Positions 1-13,267 of a DNA stretch of 64,000 nt are shown piece by piece. The notes below the pieces were generated by a model that was not told the origin of the DNA, did not search any database, and saw only the letters and a program-made list of their open reading frames with translations. Each line of letters begins with the position of its first letter. Positions within the stretch are counted from its first letter, which is position 1. This DNA is from Trileptium ribeirensis (taxonomy: Eukaryota > Nematoda > Enoplea > Enoplida > Thoracostomopsidae). The stretch spans positions 1-64,000 of the forward strand of contig JASANE010028858.1 in assembly GCA_030248225.1 (NCBI GenBank), given 5' to 3'. A program made the position numbers and the translations under genes.

Positions 1-2701
1 TCATTTACTTTATCCTCTTGGCAAATTAGTTTTATTCCATGGGCTGGGTTATTGGTTCTTAGATAAACAATTATCTCCATGGCCTCTATATCTGGGTATG
101 AGCGATAAGTTTTCTCATTGGGGAGGATAATTCGATTTTGCTTTTCTGGGAGATTACTTCTCCCCTTGGTTTATTCAATTATTTTTCTCCAGGGAGGTAC
201 CGGAATCTTTACAGCTATTGACTTTAGTATTTTTTGCCTGGACCATTACTTATGCAGAGTTCACGTTATAAAAGAACCGTAATATTTAAGGTTTGTCTGC
301 CCGCAACCTGGCTAAAACTTGTTAAATTTATATGAAGCCAAATCTAGGATGCATTCAGCATTTCTTAAATTATGGCATAATATTTCAAGCATAACTACCT
401 CTTTGGCACAACGTCATAGACAAAGTGTCAAGATTAATAATAGTATGGTGCGTAGTGTATAAATAAGCTTCAGGTAAAGTCTTATAATCGCAAATGTAGG
501 CCAATTTTTCAAGCTTCATGCATGCGATAGTATTTGCCGCAGTAATTACTACAGTCGAGTTCCAGCTAAAATATTGAGTCGTAAACACTATTGTACTCAA
601 CTGCACAATGTTAGCCATGATGTTCCACGAGTCAATACAATGCGCTTGAACACTTTTCATGGTAAATATGCCGGCTTGTATTTGCAACTGTTTGTTCGGA
701 AGCAAATTATTAAAACAGCAGCTCGCCTGGCTGCCAAATCCAGCAGCATTGGCGAAGCCGCTTTATTAGATGCAGACGGCAGTAGATATGCAGAAGTTAT
801 CTGACGACAGACTAGATTTGTTGGCATAATATTGGTTGTAAGCTGAATTAAATCCTGCTTTGAATGTAATGCTTGAAACAATTGTAACAATTTTGCAGAT
901 GTATGTTTTCAGTTTTATAAACAAACGAATGTATCGCAGTGAAATCTTTGTAAATTTCTCAAGATCTACAAATATATTTATATATTCCGCGTTGGTGTGT
1001 TTCTTGTTTTAGGAAAAATTTTCAATGTAAAGGCATGCCTTATCAAGAAATTTTCATTTATAGAGGAGTAGAACGCACAGGCCGAACAATCTACGAAGAT
1101 GCGATCACATATTTGCTAGTCTCTAAAGACAGATTCACCCCATCGTTCTGTAGTGAAGTATCGGCTACAGGATCCTTGAGGAAACAGTTACTAGCATGCC
1201 AAAAGATAATAAGATTTTAGGGCAAGAAGAGCAGCAACCACTGATTCCATTTTCGCCATAATATCATCTGATATTTTCTGGTAACTCGTAACACCAAAAA
1301 ACTTCACAGTGCCCGATACACTTCTCATAGAATTATATAGAGTGTTATTTACGCTATACCTACATGAGTAATACCGGGGCCTGACAAAAAAATAGCACTG
1401 GAAATCGCTCAAGACCATTGTATTCGCTGCGCGAGAAGTGCTGTTCTAGAAGCAACTACAATGTGTGCAACCATTCCCGTTGTAGAAAGAGCCAGTAGCA
1501 CCGCCAATCACAACAAATACGACAACGTCCCATCCATTCTACGACTACGTGTCGCAGATAATGTACAAATCGACAATCTTCAGTATCTTGACAACATCGC
1601 ATCTGAATTGGGTCAAGCAGGTAAAGATAGCGATATGAAGAGCGTTACAGTTTAACAACGGAACTCTAACAACCACTGCCTTGCACGCTGGGAGTACCAC
1701 GAGACAGTGTTGAAAACCAATTGTCATCACACCTCTTTAACCAGATCGCTGGCGTCAGCATTCCGAGGCACCCTTAACAGGAACCCGTTGAGCACGCCGT
1801 CTTTACTACCTAATAAATAAGATCTGGGTCGACGAATCGATGACTGGCGAGTGGTGCGTTACTAACATTATCCCTTTTCAGAAAAAGGTGATAAATTGCA
1901 ATCTTTCAACTAAGAGGAACCTCACTGCAGAACATTGTTTCAATATCCTTGAAGCCGCGATCGCCATATCACAATCATATCCTAAGTTCAGTGACAAGTG
2001 GCGGACAACTGTGATGAGTCGAGGAACATTAGCAACATGAACGATGCCTGCGATAGTTACTGTTACGTGAATCAAGTGAATATCATGCGCTATACTTGTC
2101 TACACAAATTTTCAATCATAAACTCTTGCAACACATAATGAGTAGAATATTACAAACGTTGCAACAATAAAAGGTTAAGTCACACATTACCTAATAGTAA
2201 ATATTTTTCATCCAAATTTATATACGTACCCTGTATTTTTTGTATACCAATGATCGCTTTGATTCATAAAATTTGTCAAGCCAAAGCAACGACAACGACC
2301 AGAGCAAGTTTATTGTGGAGTACAAAACTGCGGCTTTCGGACAATTTTTTATATAGATCAAATTGTATAGATGCCCTTGGCAAATCATTTTGCATAGAAC
2401 CGAATTACTTCAAGTATATAAACGAAAAGCATCATAATATGCTAACTATTTACTTCAAAAATTATTAAAAAACAGTTTTATATATTCATACGCTAAATTT
2501 ATCAAATGGTAACGGTATATTTACTGGTAATATACAGTATTTTGTCTGAGAAATGACAATTTTAAAATCTAGAGTGTCAAAAATAAAATTATAAATGATC
2601 TTTGAAATGTTAAAAGCTTCTCCCTTTAAACTTAGTAAAACAGATTGACTTCGATCAAATCGATTTGCATAATCCAAAGAAACGTAAAGAGTGAATATAA
2701 T
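1..2701. other. Unassigned AT-rich DNA, no supported gene
   Basis: No protein family is recognised here. Several 60-105-codon open frames exist on both strands (for example around 385-890 minus, 1461-1655 plus and 1840-2040 plus), but they overlap each other and show no motif. A splice-acceptor-like pyrimidine tract ends in AG at about 1881 and is followed by an open frame of about 52 codons to a stop at 2040. This could be a terminal exon, but nothing else supports it. Confidence 0.5.
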
Positions 2702-3166
2702 GCGGTGCTCACGTTATAATGTCCCCCTGTAGTTGCGATCCTATCGTATAGACAGTCAGGGTGACACCCATGCTGTAAGTCAATTGCCGGGGGTGTATGA
2801 CATACACCTAGCTACTACATTTTTTCTTGACAGTGTCGTACACACCCTTAGCTACCAATTTGGCGCGAATTAACTATAACGAACACCGTCTCTAGCGAAT
2901 GCTGTTTATTAGTCAACTGTCCTGTGTAGTTTTTTCTAAATTCTCGATATTTGTGTCTTGCCCATATGTACATTGCTCAAATAATTCGGAACACTGTCAA
3001 TAAAAGTGCCAGAAGACACGGTGTGCCTGATACGCGTAACTAGTTACCTTCGAAAAAATTTATTAAAAACAGTGTGTGTCTAAGACACACTGTTGTCAAC
3101 AGTGTGCCTGACACTGTGTGGTGTACATAGGTACAAACGTTGGGGACATTACAACGTGGACGCCGC
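2702..3166. mobile_element. MITE with ~25-bp terminal inverted repeats, family B copy 1
   Basis: The left end reads GCGGTGCTCACGTTATAAT and the right end is its imperfect inverse (ATTACAACGTGGACGCCGC), both followed inward by GTCCCC or its inverse. The interior has no coding capacity. Near the right end it carries nested short palindromes of the GTGTCTAAGACAC and ACAGTGT/ACACTGT type. A clearly related copy lies at 34803-35314, where much of the interior aligns by eye, and a copy sharing the terminal motif lies at 12844-13267. The superfamily is not assigned because no clean target-site duplication was found. Confidence 0.75.
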
Positions 3167-5233
3167 ACAATACAGTATAATTCGTAATTTATATAAATAG
3201 ACAATAAACTCATAAAATTTAACGTTGATTGTGACCCAAAATAAGCTGCCACTGTTATTAGGGTTTTTTGCTTTGTCAGAAGAGATGGCCACTAATTTTG
3301 TGTTTGTTTTGACAACTACCGCATTATACGCTCTGCATTTCGCGGAGGTTAGAAAGTTGACCCTAACACGTCATAATTTCTTCAGAAACGCTGCGATACA
3401 CAGTAGGCAAACATATAGATATTATCTATATTGCAAAATATTTTCGTTTATAAATATGTAATACCGACAAGCAACCTCAGATTTTAACGCTCTAAATCAC
3501 AAGAATAGCTTTATCTAATATGACTGATTTTGCTGAATTTGTACAGGAAAACTGTGGATGTTTGATGACCGTAAAATCCGCATAGCTCGTTATAATAATT
3601 GTTACCGCACTGATGGGTTAGAACTATTTCCAATGCATGATTGCACGTGACTTTCTTTATAATTATCTACTTATTATTCTATACATATTATCATGTACAA
3701 ACATACATAAATTTATACCGCGTAAACTTGGTTGATATGATAATTTAGGTTGGTCATGGTATGCTATGGATAATCTTTACATCCAAGCTACTAATCAAAT
3801 CTTACTGAAATCTGTAGTCATAGAATTTTTATCATTACATAGGACGCAGCAAACGAACTGAGTCTACATTGAATTTATATACATGTTTGCTATCGACGTG
3901 TTCGCTTTTTTGGTAGATTAAGATGATGCTTTTTGCTAAGTTTACAAAACATAAATATTTATTGTGATAGTAGTCTATGAAGCGGTTTAGTGTAGTATTG
4001 CCACGTATGCGATTATTATGGATAAATTTAAGATAGTATGGACAAGTGGTTTTCAGAGTTGTACGTCTGCATGTTTTTGCTGCGTTTCGGAAGTACATTT
4101 AAAGGGTATTCTTTTTACACAGTAGTATCGTTATTAAGCAGTCCAAAAAATATATTATTGGCTATATATAATCCCTAATTTTACAATGAATTTACGAAAG
4201 TTCGTTTGACTATGACTGTTAATTTTATTGCTATTCAACTTTTCCAAAATTTGTACAAATTGACAAAAGTTGTATTTTTTGTACCAAAGGTACCTGCACA
4301 ATGGAAGAGTGTAGCACTTCCATTCACTCTAGGGTTTAACACATGTTTGAGATAACATAGATTTTTAACGTTACCCTCGTAAACAGTCGTCTCCGACAAA
4401 CTTCCTAAGGATACTGGGGTCAATCCCACAAAAATTTTTGGCGCCAATACAGTTAATTATATATAAGCCGTTATTTCAAATATAAAAGTTTAATTGTTCA
4501 TCTGGATTTACTGTAGGTAATCAAATATTTAAGTCTACTCAGTCGTTCAGCCAAATTTGAAAATCGACGTTGCTTTCTAGTCCTAAAATTCGGGGTCCCG
4601 TTATTTTATTGTATTTGTGCGTATAATATGGGTACCTATTCTCAAAGATAAATCCCGTATAAATTCCGTATATTTTGTGCTTACAATACCCAGTTCCAGA
4701 GTCCAGTGCGGAAATTTATTAATCCTAAAATTCTAAGACCGCATGTTCCTGCCGAAAGTGATCAGATTTTGGTATTCACGATTACTTTGTACCGAATTTC
4801 TTTATAAATATTTTTTTCAAAAGCTTCAGAATCAAGAGTTTGATCCGTCCGGCAATGATTGATCAAGAACCAAACCATGTAGGAAAACGATATTTTAAAA
4901 TTTTTACAGAGCCAAGTAGAACCACATTAACCATTTTATGCATAATAGGCTGATGAGAATCTTACAATTCTTGCGAAGCATTTCATTTACTCAGTTTTTC
5001 ATCTTCAGAGCGTATGTGTGTACGTCATTTGCTATTCTCTCAACGATCCTCATAACAGCTCGCAAATGGCCAAGTAGCTAGCGTGCGGTGATCGTACCCA
5101 ACAGATACAGGTTTCGTTCACCACTGTGACAAATGTATATCCAAAGTGATTTGAAACTAAAATATAATCTCGAAGCGGTTTAACATTCGAATTGTTAACT
5201 ATATACCACATTAAGCTTAGTTTGCTGTTTCAG
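3167..5233. other. Unassigned DNA
   Basis: Short open frames only (for example 3225-3461 plus and 3835-4098 minus), with no recognisable domain, repeat or RNA gene. I see nothing supportable. Confidence 0.5.
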
Positions 5234-5273
5234 TTGCTTTGCGACGACTCTTGCGATGCAGCTAGACAACCAT
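5234..5273 (+). other. Candidate 40-nt internal exon or 5' UTR exon
   Basis: A strong acceptor (TTTGCTGTTTCAG, ending at 5233) is followed 40 nt later by a consensus donor, GTAAGT, at 5274. The enclosed sequence contains an ATG that would open the short frame MQLDNH up to the donor. The splice signals are seen directly. That it is an exon is inference, since 40 nt is short and a chance pairing is possible. Its partners were not identified. Confidence 0.25.
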
Positions 5274-8200
5274 GTAAGTTTTCGTTCACCCCTACATCCA
5301 AAAATCTCACCTAGACAAAGTTTTAAAAATTACACTTATGAGGTGTATTATATATTTTCCAATTTTGTCGCATAGATCGAAGGCGGCTGCTATCTATAAT
5401 TATATCTATCAGAATTGTGGCCCTCTATGATTGGTTCTGCTTATTTTGGAGTTTCAGATTTTTTAATCTGGAATGATGTATAACTTAAAATTTTGTAGAC
5501 CCCTAATGGACAAGCTCAGAAAGTTTTCAGTAAGTGCGAGTTTTGTGAAAATTTGGGGAAAAATCGGAGTAGCTTAAATACAAAAGTTGGTGCACAGTTA
5601 GATTCTATTACATAAAGATACAGACCAATAATTTTTGTTGGTTTTGCTAACTTCAATTTAATCGACCCTCGACTAGCTCACTTCACTTCAGTAGTATACG
5701 CACTATCTCGCAGCATTTATTTCATAAAGTATAGTTGTTAAAACTATTGGTCATCATTGAAAGGTACTGGTGGGTCTAGACTCGTTCAGCTCTATTTCTA
5801 TAAAATGCCTGGTAAGGGCATCCATGTCCAAGCTGGTAGCGAGAGCCTTCCACTTTGGCTATAACTAGCACCCGAGCTAGTGCATGACAAACCACGAACA
5901 AAAAGTTCGAGTACTTTGCATCAATGGTGCATAGAAGGTGGCAAACCACGATACAAGTCATCCTAAGCTAAGATGTTTGCTTTGGGTCCAGCGATCCGAG
6001 TCCTGGATGATCGGCGGAAACGTTGCCTGGTATCCAGCGGTTCCCTGCCGGCTACATCTGAAATGCCGTCAGTTACCGAGAATTGGCGGCGATAGATGAA
6101 GAAATGCTCTATTGGACCTACGACCAAGCAGGTATTATCATCCTCGTGACCTATCGTTATTTAATCATGGATAGTCCCATCAAACCTTTTCCATCTACTG
6201 CTACCGCGTCATGGATGTACCACTCGTGTGTACTTAATTGCGTGTTAAAATAATTTAATACCGTGCTAAATACGCGAACAGTATCAAAACTACTTATGAT
6301 GAAAGAAAGGTTAAAAATAGCAACGTCAATCTTAGATCTTTACTTCGACTAGACAACTAAGACCTGCTTGCTGCGTCGATTCTGAATATGGATGCCGATC
6401 TTGTTATCAGTTTTAGATATTTCGTCCTGATTTTCACCAAAAATTTACCTAAATTTGAATAACAAGCAAAGGGCAGATGCGATTTGAAAAGTGGGGGACA
6501 GCTTCGTAGGACAGCACTAGACAAAATATGTATAATGCCAAATACATCCCCGTTTTAATTCTTGCCTTATCAAAAGATTACATTTTGACCAGTTTACAGT
6601 TTGGATGAAATATACTACCGGAATTGTGTTTAACTACACAAAATTAACCTTTCTACCAAATTAATCAGCTTCGTATGACCGGAGCAAACAGCGTAGCTCT
6701 GCCGTATAAACAATAACCAGTCAGATCTTGGATCTACAAATCAGCTTATAGTTATTATGCATCATTTACTTTAATATGTGTCCTGTAGAGCCGGATTTTG
6801 TGACAGTCTGCCGTGGCTGTATAGCCATGCTTGGGTAGTTGCGATTAGCCAGCGCTACATTTTATGGGCCGAGCCAGACCCTGCAAATATATTTAGCTAA
6901 TAGTAAAGCGAGGCTGATAAATTGTCAAAATGGTCAGAATCGGCTCTAAACCCCAGAAATATATGACGACGATGGAAAATCGCAAAAAATGGAAATTGAT
7001 GATCCATATGGTCATATATTCGTAAAACATCCTTCCAGTTACAATAGCATAATTTTAATGTATGAAAGAGTGTGTTTACATAGCTAAGAGGTTGGCTTGT
7101 ACAAGGTGCTTAAACAAAAATTTTGATAATAGCGGTATTTACGTATTTGTTTTACCTCCATTTATTAGTCTTGTTTTAATTACTACTAATCATTCCTTTT
7201 TTGGGCCTAGATTTAAATATTCTCTGCAACACAATGGGCTAAACTGAACGTAATAAATATTTTTTCGACAGTCCGTTCCGGCTATCAAACCCTGAGACAT
7301 ATCCGTTTCCGACTAGTACAAACATACTAGAATAGCTTAGCTATTTATTTTATTTATGAAGGGCCGGATTTGGCTACGCCTTTTTGTTAAGAGCCGGAAT
7401 TGGTTCTGTGACAGAATTCGGCCCTAGGTGCACACATCTTAAGGTAAATGATGCATTATTACTATATGTTTTTGGTCATAGGAACGGAGGAATATGAAAC
7501 AAATTATAGCTTATTAGCAAATCTGGCGTATACTATATTTATATAAATTCCCATCTCATAAAAACCTGTAATTTGGGAAAACTTTCACAATGTCGATTGG
7601 CGTAGTGGAATTTACCTCTACTCTCGTATCGCTGGTCGGTCACTGTTTTTGAAGGGTGACTGGCCGACAACGTCCGAGACTAAAAATTGGACCACACCAC
7701 AGACATGCTATTATCGTCATAAGATTATTCAAAAGTGCTTAAATGTTGAGGTAAATGTTGGCTGTTTATACATATATTGTCGGATACAACGTATGATTCC
7801 GAGCGTGACAATGTCGAACACAATTTCACAGCCTGGCGGCTGTGGCAATAATATATACATATACATATATATGTATATATATAAGCGTTCGCTGTTTTCG
7901 CGCCAAAAGTAGGGTATTGATTAAATCACTTGCTCTATCTTTCGTCTAAATTTACTGCAGTACATTTGCTGTTGTTTCTTCTCGTGCATGTGTTGAAAGG
8001 CGGTGATAGCATTCTACCTCGGCGTATTTCGTACGATTGCACCACCATTGATTTATTTATAACCTACATTATACTAGGGCGTTGCTGTAGTTGCTTAATT
8101 TCTTGAAGTTTTCCAGTATGTTTAGAAATAGTTGCGTTTGCCTTTTGTTATAGGTTAAGAACGATTTCGATGCAATCCTCTAAGACAGTTACGAGATGTT

Positions 8201-9779
8201 AATTGACATATATTTGGTCTAATGTATTTTACCAATTTTATGTAACGACGCGCTATTGACAATTTCGTATTTTCTTCATTTGCTTTGTTTATTATTGATT
8301 AATGCGTATATGACGGTATCATGCTGTATTTTTCCTGGCCAACCGACCGAATGACTTTGAATTTGTTCGTGTTGACGCCCCTACCACGTGCTAAATACTT
8401 TATGTATATGAATCTTGTTTAAATTTGTTGAATCTTCAAATATAGATAGGATTCTCTAGTTGGTTACACTGCTTTTGAACTGGGATTCCAAAATATAATT
8501 TACACAATAGCAAGCTACTGTCAACAAGGCACATTGACAGAAAGTAAAGCAATTTGTAATAAAATTTCAATAAACTTCTATAAATCTTCCTAAAATTATC
8601 TGGGAACATTTGGCTTTCTTCCCTGATTCGATTTGCACTTTTTCTGGATTACAATAAATATGCAACTTGACTGACGGACGATAGGCAGTCTTGATAACGA
8701 CTTCGTCAAATTCACTAACTTATCTATCCAATGTGTTTTTAAGTTTTATAATTACAAAAATTGTTAGAGTTAGATGATTGTGAGTTCACCTTGTATAGCA
8801 GTCTGTAAATTGGTACAGTTAGGTGATCTTTTATCTGCTTTCAAGTTTGCTCCAAGCAGCACGATTGTATTCCCTTTTTCCTGAGTTTCATTTAGTGCAT
8901 CTCTGCTTGGAAAAGAAATTAATGTTTGGATCTGTGCAGCTTTTCTATAACCTGCCCATTGTTGTAGTGAATAGTTTTAGTACATGCATGGGCATGTTGT
9001 TTATTTGGTAATGACCCGGTACAGAGGTAGGTAATAACAGATATCGGTATCACCTAGGTTCCGGACGCAAATCTCTGGACGAGATTGGTCTTTCTACCTT
9101 CCACTATATTTCTATCACGCGTTGAGGGGCATGGGTTCTTTAAGGCTGTCGAATGACTGAAGGCCGCGTGTCTTTTGTTCAGAGTCGGGTAAGGTTAACG
9201 TGCGATAACACCTCGCCTAGGGGTACTGGCAGTGCTGGTGCGCTGAGGAAATTTTGTGCTTGCAGCGCTGGGCTCATTCTTCTCAGCAGTCCACGTGTTA
9301 TTTCAAATTTTATGGTTCTGCCCATGTAGCTGCCTCTCCTAATTGGTTTTTTACCCTTGTGAGGTAAACAACCAGGTTCCTACCTAACTATTTCAGGGCG
9401 AAATACGCTAAACTTTAGGTAAAATCTTGTTGCAAATGCTGTTTAAATCTTTTTGTTCTTTTGCATGCAAAGTTCTAGCAATTTTTATTTGTCCTCAGAT
9501 AAAGCTTTGGGAAATTATTGTTAGGTTCACACATAAAATCCATAAAGTTTCTATGTGACTTTACGAATGTATGCTTGTTATTACCTGTTTAGGTATTCGC
9601 CGGTCGAAACCTTTGTATAGCCTGGTCGGTCGCCTGAACGCGTTAAGGGAATAAAATGGTACTTGTACGCGGCAGTTTTCTTAATACAGATTCCGCCAAA
9701 CTGTTAACTTTATTCGACCAAGTGTTTTTCATTACAAAAATCGATTGCAAAATTCTAATCAATTGTTAGTTACGATACT
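5274..9779. other. Unassigned DNA with a short TA-rich microsatellite
   Basis: No gene family is recognised. An AT/AC dinucleotide stretch occupies about 7848-7882. The words 'GCCGGA...TTGG' recur around 6790 and 7365-7425 on the same strand and may be remnants of one old repeat. Short ORFs (for example 7062-7247 and 7649-7912) look random, and the second runs straight through the microsatellite. Confidence 0.45.
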
Positions 9780-10025
9780 CGTCGCAGCGTAACCCTAGGT
9801 TAACCCTCGACGCACAGTAACCCTAGGATAACCCTCTTCGCAGCGTAAACCTAGGATAACCTTCGTCGCAGCGTAACCCTAGGATAACCCTCGTCGCAGC
9901 GTAACCCTAGGATAACCCTCGTCGCAGCGTAACCCTAGGATAACCCTCGTCGCAGCGTAACCCTAGGAAAACCGTCGTCGCAGCGTAACCCTAGGATAAC
10001 CCTAGTCGCAGCGTAACCCTAGGAT
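9780..10025. repeat. 28-bp minisatellite, about nine units
   Basis: A tandem array with a 28-bp unit whose core is CGTCGCAGCGTAACCCTAGG followed by ATAACCCT. There are eight full units and one partial unit. The central units are identical or nearly so and the outer units diverge, which is typical of array homogenisation from the middle. Each unit carries two TAACCCT/AACCCT heptamers around a CCTAGG palindrome. These look telomere-like, but the unit is 28 bp rather than 6. Confidence 0.95.
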
Positions 10026-11278
10026 CTTAGTCCGAATGTGCACGCATTTATCCCTAGCTTGTATTATGTCTCTGTATCTTGAGATTAGTAACGCTATGTA
10101 ACTTTCGGGACGTGGTCCCTTGGCACGTCGAAGCACTTTGCCTTCGCTAAATTATCTCGCATCAGAATTAAATTCTAAATTAATCTCCCATATGCCGTCC
10201 TGAGAACGTAGTCCCTTTGTGTAAAACTATTTTATTGCCAGGACAGGATTGAATCATGATTACTTTGAATCGCAGAGTGGTTTAGCCGAAATACAAGTGT
10301 AAATTAATAATTGTGTTGGAAATTTATACGCAAAAATCGATAATCGGGATGCCACAAAACTGTTATGAAATTATTGCTTAATTGTTTTCTAAATTGCTTA
10401 GTTAAATTGATTTAAAACTTGTAAATGAATCTTATTTCAAGCTAACCGTTAAAGTTCTGGATGAGCTAACATGTGGTTCTTATAGCTTTATCGTCAAAAC
10501 TCAAAATTGTTTTCTAAAAATCAACACTTTTGGTAAGCTTAATCACAGCTTAGATTCATTGCTGTTCTGGTGTTTGTGGCTCAATTGAAGTTCATGAACA
10601 ACGACATGTGCATGAATGTTTTTAAATCTCCAAGTTAGACTTAAATTAATATTTGGGCCATGGCGATAAGTTGTCCTGCAGCATACACAATGTTTGCTCC
10701 CTCTTCCTACAGGGCCTCGCCCTATCCTGTCTAGCTTTGCTCTGCGCCCACATTTACTTTACCTTCATAACGCTCAACTATCACCGTTGCGAGAACGGTA
10801 ATTAAAACCAGCGCTACCTTAGTTTATTCACGAGACACATAGCTAAAAATTACAACAAATAAATACAAAAATTGCATAACTAGCTTAGATTCATAATAAC
10901 CTAACCAATTCCCCTTTGGCCGAGGAACAACCACGTTTACCACTCGAACTTGCGCAATATTTGTGAAAAAAGTAACCCTACCGCTGATAGTCCGGTACAT
11001 CTAATTAGTGGCACTCTTCCCCTGTCCTACTCAACTGACTCTCAATCTCTTTCTCATTGAAGTCGCCATATAAATTTATTAAGTGAACGATAGCGTAGTT
11101 TTCCCAGCTTCGTCCGCCAAGCCAGTCTGGCATGGTCAACTTTTCACTTAAAAAACTCACACCTGCTTGCCTGTCCGAGACTATACTATGCAAGCGTAAA
11201 AGTATCATCAGCCCACCCTCAACCCCCATTGTCAATTACCTAATTTATGTATCGGTTGACGAGCAAAATCAAAAAAGG
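10026..11278. other. Unassigned DNA upstream of a LINE relic
   Basis: No supportable gene. The last ~150 bases may be a degraded upstream part of the endonuclease relic that becomes readable at 11279. Confidence 0.4.
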
Positions 11279-11930
11279 ACAGAGCGGTGTCGCTATTGCC
11301 GTCTGCCGCCACAAACTCGACTGCTGCCTTGATTGGAAGTCTGTAACCGACCAAGTTTGTATGATGCGACCCCACTCTTAGCTGGTCAGTCTGACTGCAG
11401 TGAATGTGTATGCTCCAACGGATGACGCGGCTGCGGAAGACAAAGTTCAATTCTATGAAGATGTTCTACGCTACAAATCGCACTGGATGGTCTTGTCTGG
11501 CGATTTCATTGCTCAACTTGGCTCTAAGCTAGATGGCTAAGAAAGGAACTATGGCCGGTTAAATAGGGGTCACTGAACCGATAACGGCTGTCGACTACTC
11601 TCAACTGCTGAGTAAGCCCCGTCTATTCTAGCGAGCTCCAACTTAAATATCACCAGATTAGACACCTTGCAACGTGCAGGGGCACCAATGAGAAATCGTT
11701 GCAAATTATATGGCATGATAATTGACCATGGACGGAAGTCTTCATGCTGCCGCTCATACTGTAGTAATCCACTGGACTCTGGCCGTACGCAATTAAAGTG
11801 TATTTGCGCATCAAACTTCAGATCCGATTTGATAGAGGAATCGGCGCAGAGCAACCGTGGAGGCGTAATCACAAAGACGCAGATGCATGCGGCGCCTTCC
11901 AGGTGTAAATATTCAACAGTTTCCTGGGTC
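11279..11930 (+). pseudogene. LINE endonuclease (APE-type) relic
   Basis: Reading across several frames on the plus strand gives the order typical of a non-LTR retrotransposon endonuclease. A RGVA-like block (GVAIAVCRHKLDC) comes first, then VNVYAPTDDAA at about 11402-11434, then SGDFIAQLGSK at about 11500 (family form GDFNAxxG). The weak C-terminal part is DSGRTQLK-like, followed by an R/K-D-A-D segment. The Asn of GDFN is replaced by Ile, and stops and frameshifts occur near 11392, 11538 and later, so it is dead. It most resembles RTE/CR1-type endonucleases often annotated as craniofacial-development-protein-2-like. No reverse transcriptase follows, and a truncated hAT MITE begins about where the similarity stops. 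Confidence 0.7.
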
Positions 11931-11938
11931 TGCTTTGA

Positions 11939-12540
11939 CGGAATTACGAAAATCATGTTCCGGTTGCGGTTCCGGCAAAAGGCAAACGCCGTACCGGAAT
12001 CGGAATTCTGGTTTAAAAATTTTATTTGAAATTTTCCACATTTTTGCTTACTTTGTGGCACAAACATATGGAATATATACACAATGATCAATTACAATAC
12101 AACCAAACCAAAAAAAATATTAATTCAGCAAATTCCCGCGTGAAACGTAAGTAGGATACGTAATTTCAGTACGAATTTTTCATCTGAACCCTGCAGGAGT
12201 TTCTTAACAAAACAAAGCCAACTCGATGCTTGTAGCAACTATATTACACATTTAGAAGTCGGCGGGATATGTTAGAATTCGGTAACAAAGTATGGATTAT
12301 TTAGAAGTACGTAGCTGTAAGCTTGGCTAAGATAAGTTGCGTCAAGCACAAGCCAGCGCGATTGCGAACTTTGCAAATTAGTCTCCATTGAGGTAAAGTA
12401 ACAAACTGCAACGCAGCCATAAACTACGTTCTTTGAAATGAGCTGTATTTATTGAAACTGTGCTAGTAGTATAACAGTTTGACTCATTTATAGCATTGTC
12501 ATCAGAAAGTTATCTTCTAGCTGACAGGAACTGCTAAGCT
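11939..12540 (+). mobile_element. Truncated copy of the CCGG-rich hAT MITE
   Basis: The sequence aligns with the first ~600 bp of the full copies at 43087 and 62794. It has the GAAAATC-TGTTCCGG-TTGCGGTTCCGG block, the degraded CCGGAATTCCGGTT block, and then the interior through CATTTATAGCATT and GAAAGTTATC. It lacks the terminal CAGGGAGTAACCGG and the right half, and is more diverged than the copies at 43-64 kb, so it is probably older. It has no coding capacity. Confidence 0.8.
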
Positions 12541-12843
12541 GACTAAACAGCCATATGTTGTCGTTTTTTATGTCTATGCTACTTCACTGCGATATGTCTA
12601 TATTAGCCTAAACTTGTCCGTAAAAAACTGACACCAAACCGATAACACCTTGATTGAAATCAGTTGTAAAGGAGAAAGGTTGGGCAGTGTCCATACACGC
12701 CGAGTTTACCCTCATATTTTGTATAGATGATTGGATGAACGTGATATACTGTTAAATTGTATTGCGCAACTTTGGCCTGAAAATAAGGCTTCCGCCAACA
12801 TTTGACCTTTCAAACTAAAATGACACAAACAGTGGCATATAAT
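12541..12843. other. Unassigned spacer between two MITEs
   Basis: About 300 bp without a recognisable gene or repeat. The neighbouring LINE relic is not seen to resume here. Confidence 0.4.
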
Positions 12844-13267
12844 GCGGCGTTTACGTTATAAAGGACCTCCATGTGAAAGTTTCGTCCCCCAATGGGCAAG
12901 ACCACACCATCCAGTTGTATACGATATATACCTACACTATGTAATATAAAAGATGGTGTATGAGACACCATCAACGTAGCTATAGTGTCTTAATCTACCT
13001 ATTATTTTTTACTGACGGTGTCAAGGACACTTTACACAATCACGTTGTATATTGCGTGTAAATAACAGCATGGTGTAGCTAACACCATATAAATTTTATG
13101 GTGAAGTCTAGACGATAGTATTATCGACATTACACTACCTATGTATACTATCTGAAAATACCATCAGGAACGCCATGGTGTCCAAGACACCATATAATTG
13201 ATGGTAGAAGAGACACTCAGGGTGGACAAAACTTTCACTTGGGGGTCCTTTATTACGTAAACGCTGC
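12844..13267. mobile_element. MITE with extended terminal inverted repeats, family B related
   Basis: The left terminus is GCGGCGTTTACGTTATAAAG. The right terminus read backwards is GCAGCGTTTACGTAATAAAG, and the similarity continues inward (GGACC, then GTGAAAGTTT) for about 45 bp on each side. The interior is a run of short palindromes based on GGTGT...ACACC and GACACCAT/ATGGTGTC. It shares the outer ~18 bp with the copies at 2702 and 34803 but not their interior, so it is a sister family. No ORF. Confidence 0.75.

Noticed and set aside
385..2075. Hydrophobic minus-strand ORFs suggestive of a decayed chemoreceptor
   Set aside because: Short, in different frames, and none shows a diagnostic receptor motif that I could align with confidence.
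9780..10025. Telomere or subtelomere
   Set aside because: The period is 28 bp, not a 5-7-bp telomere repeat, and there is ordinary sequence on both sides.
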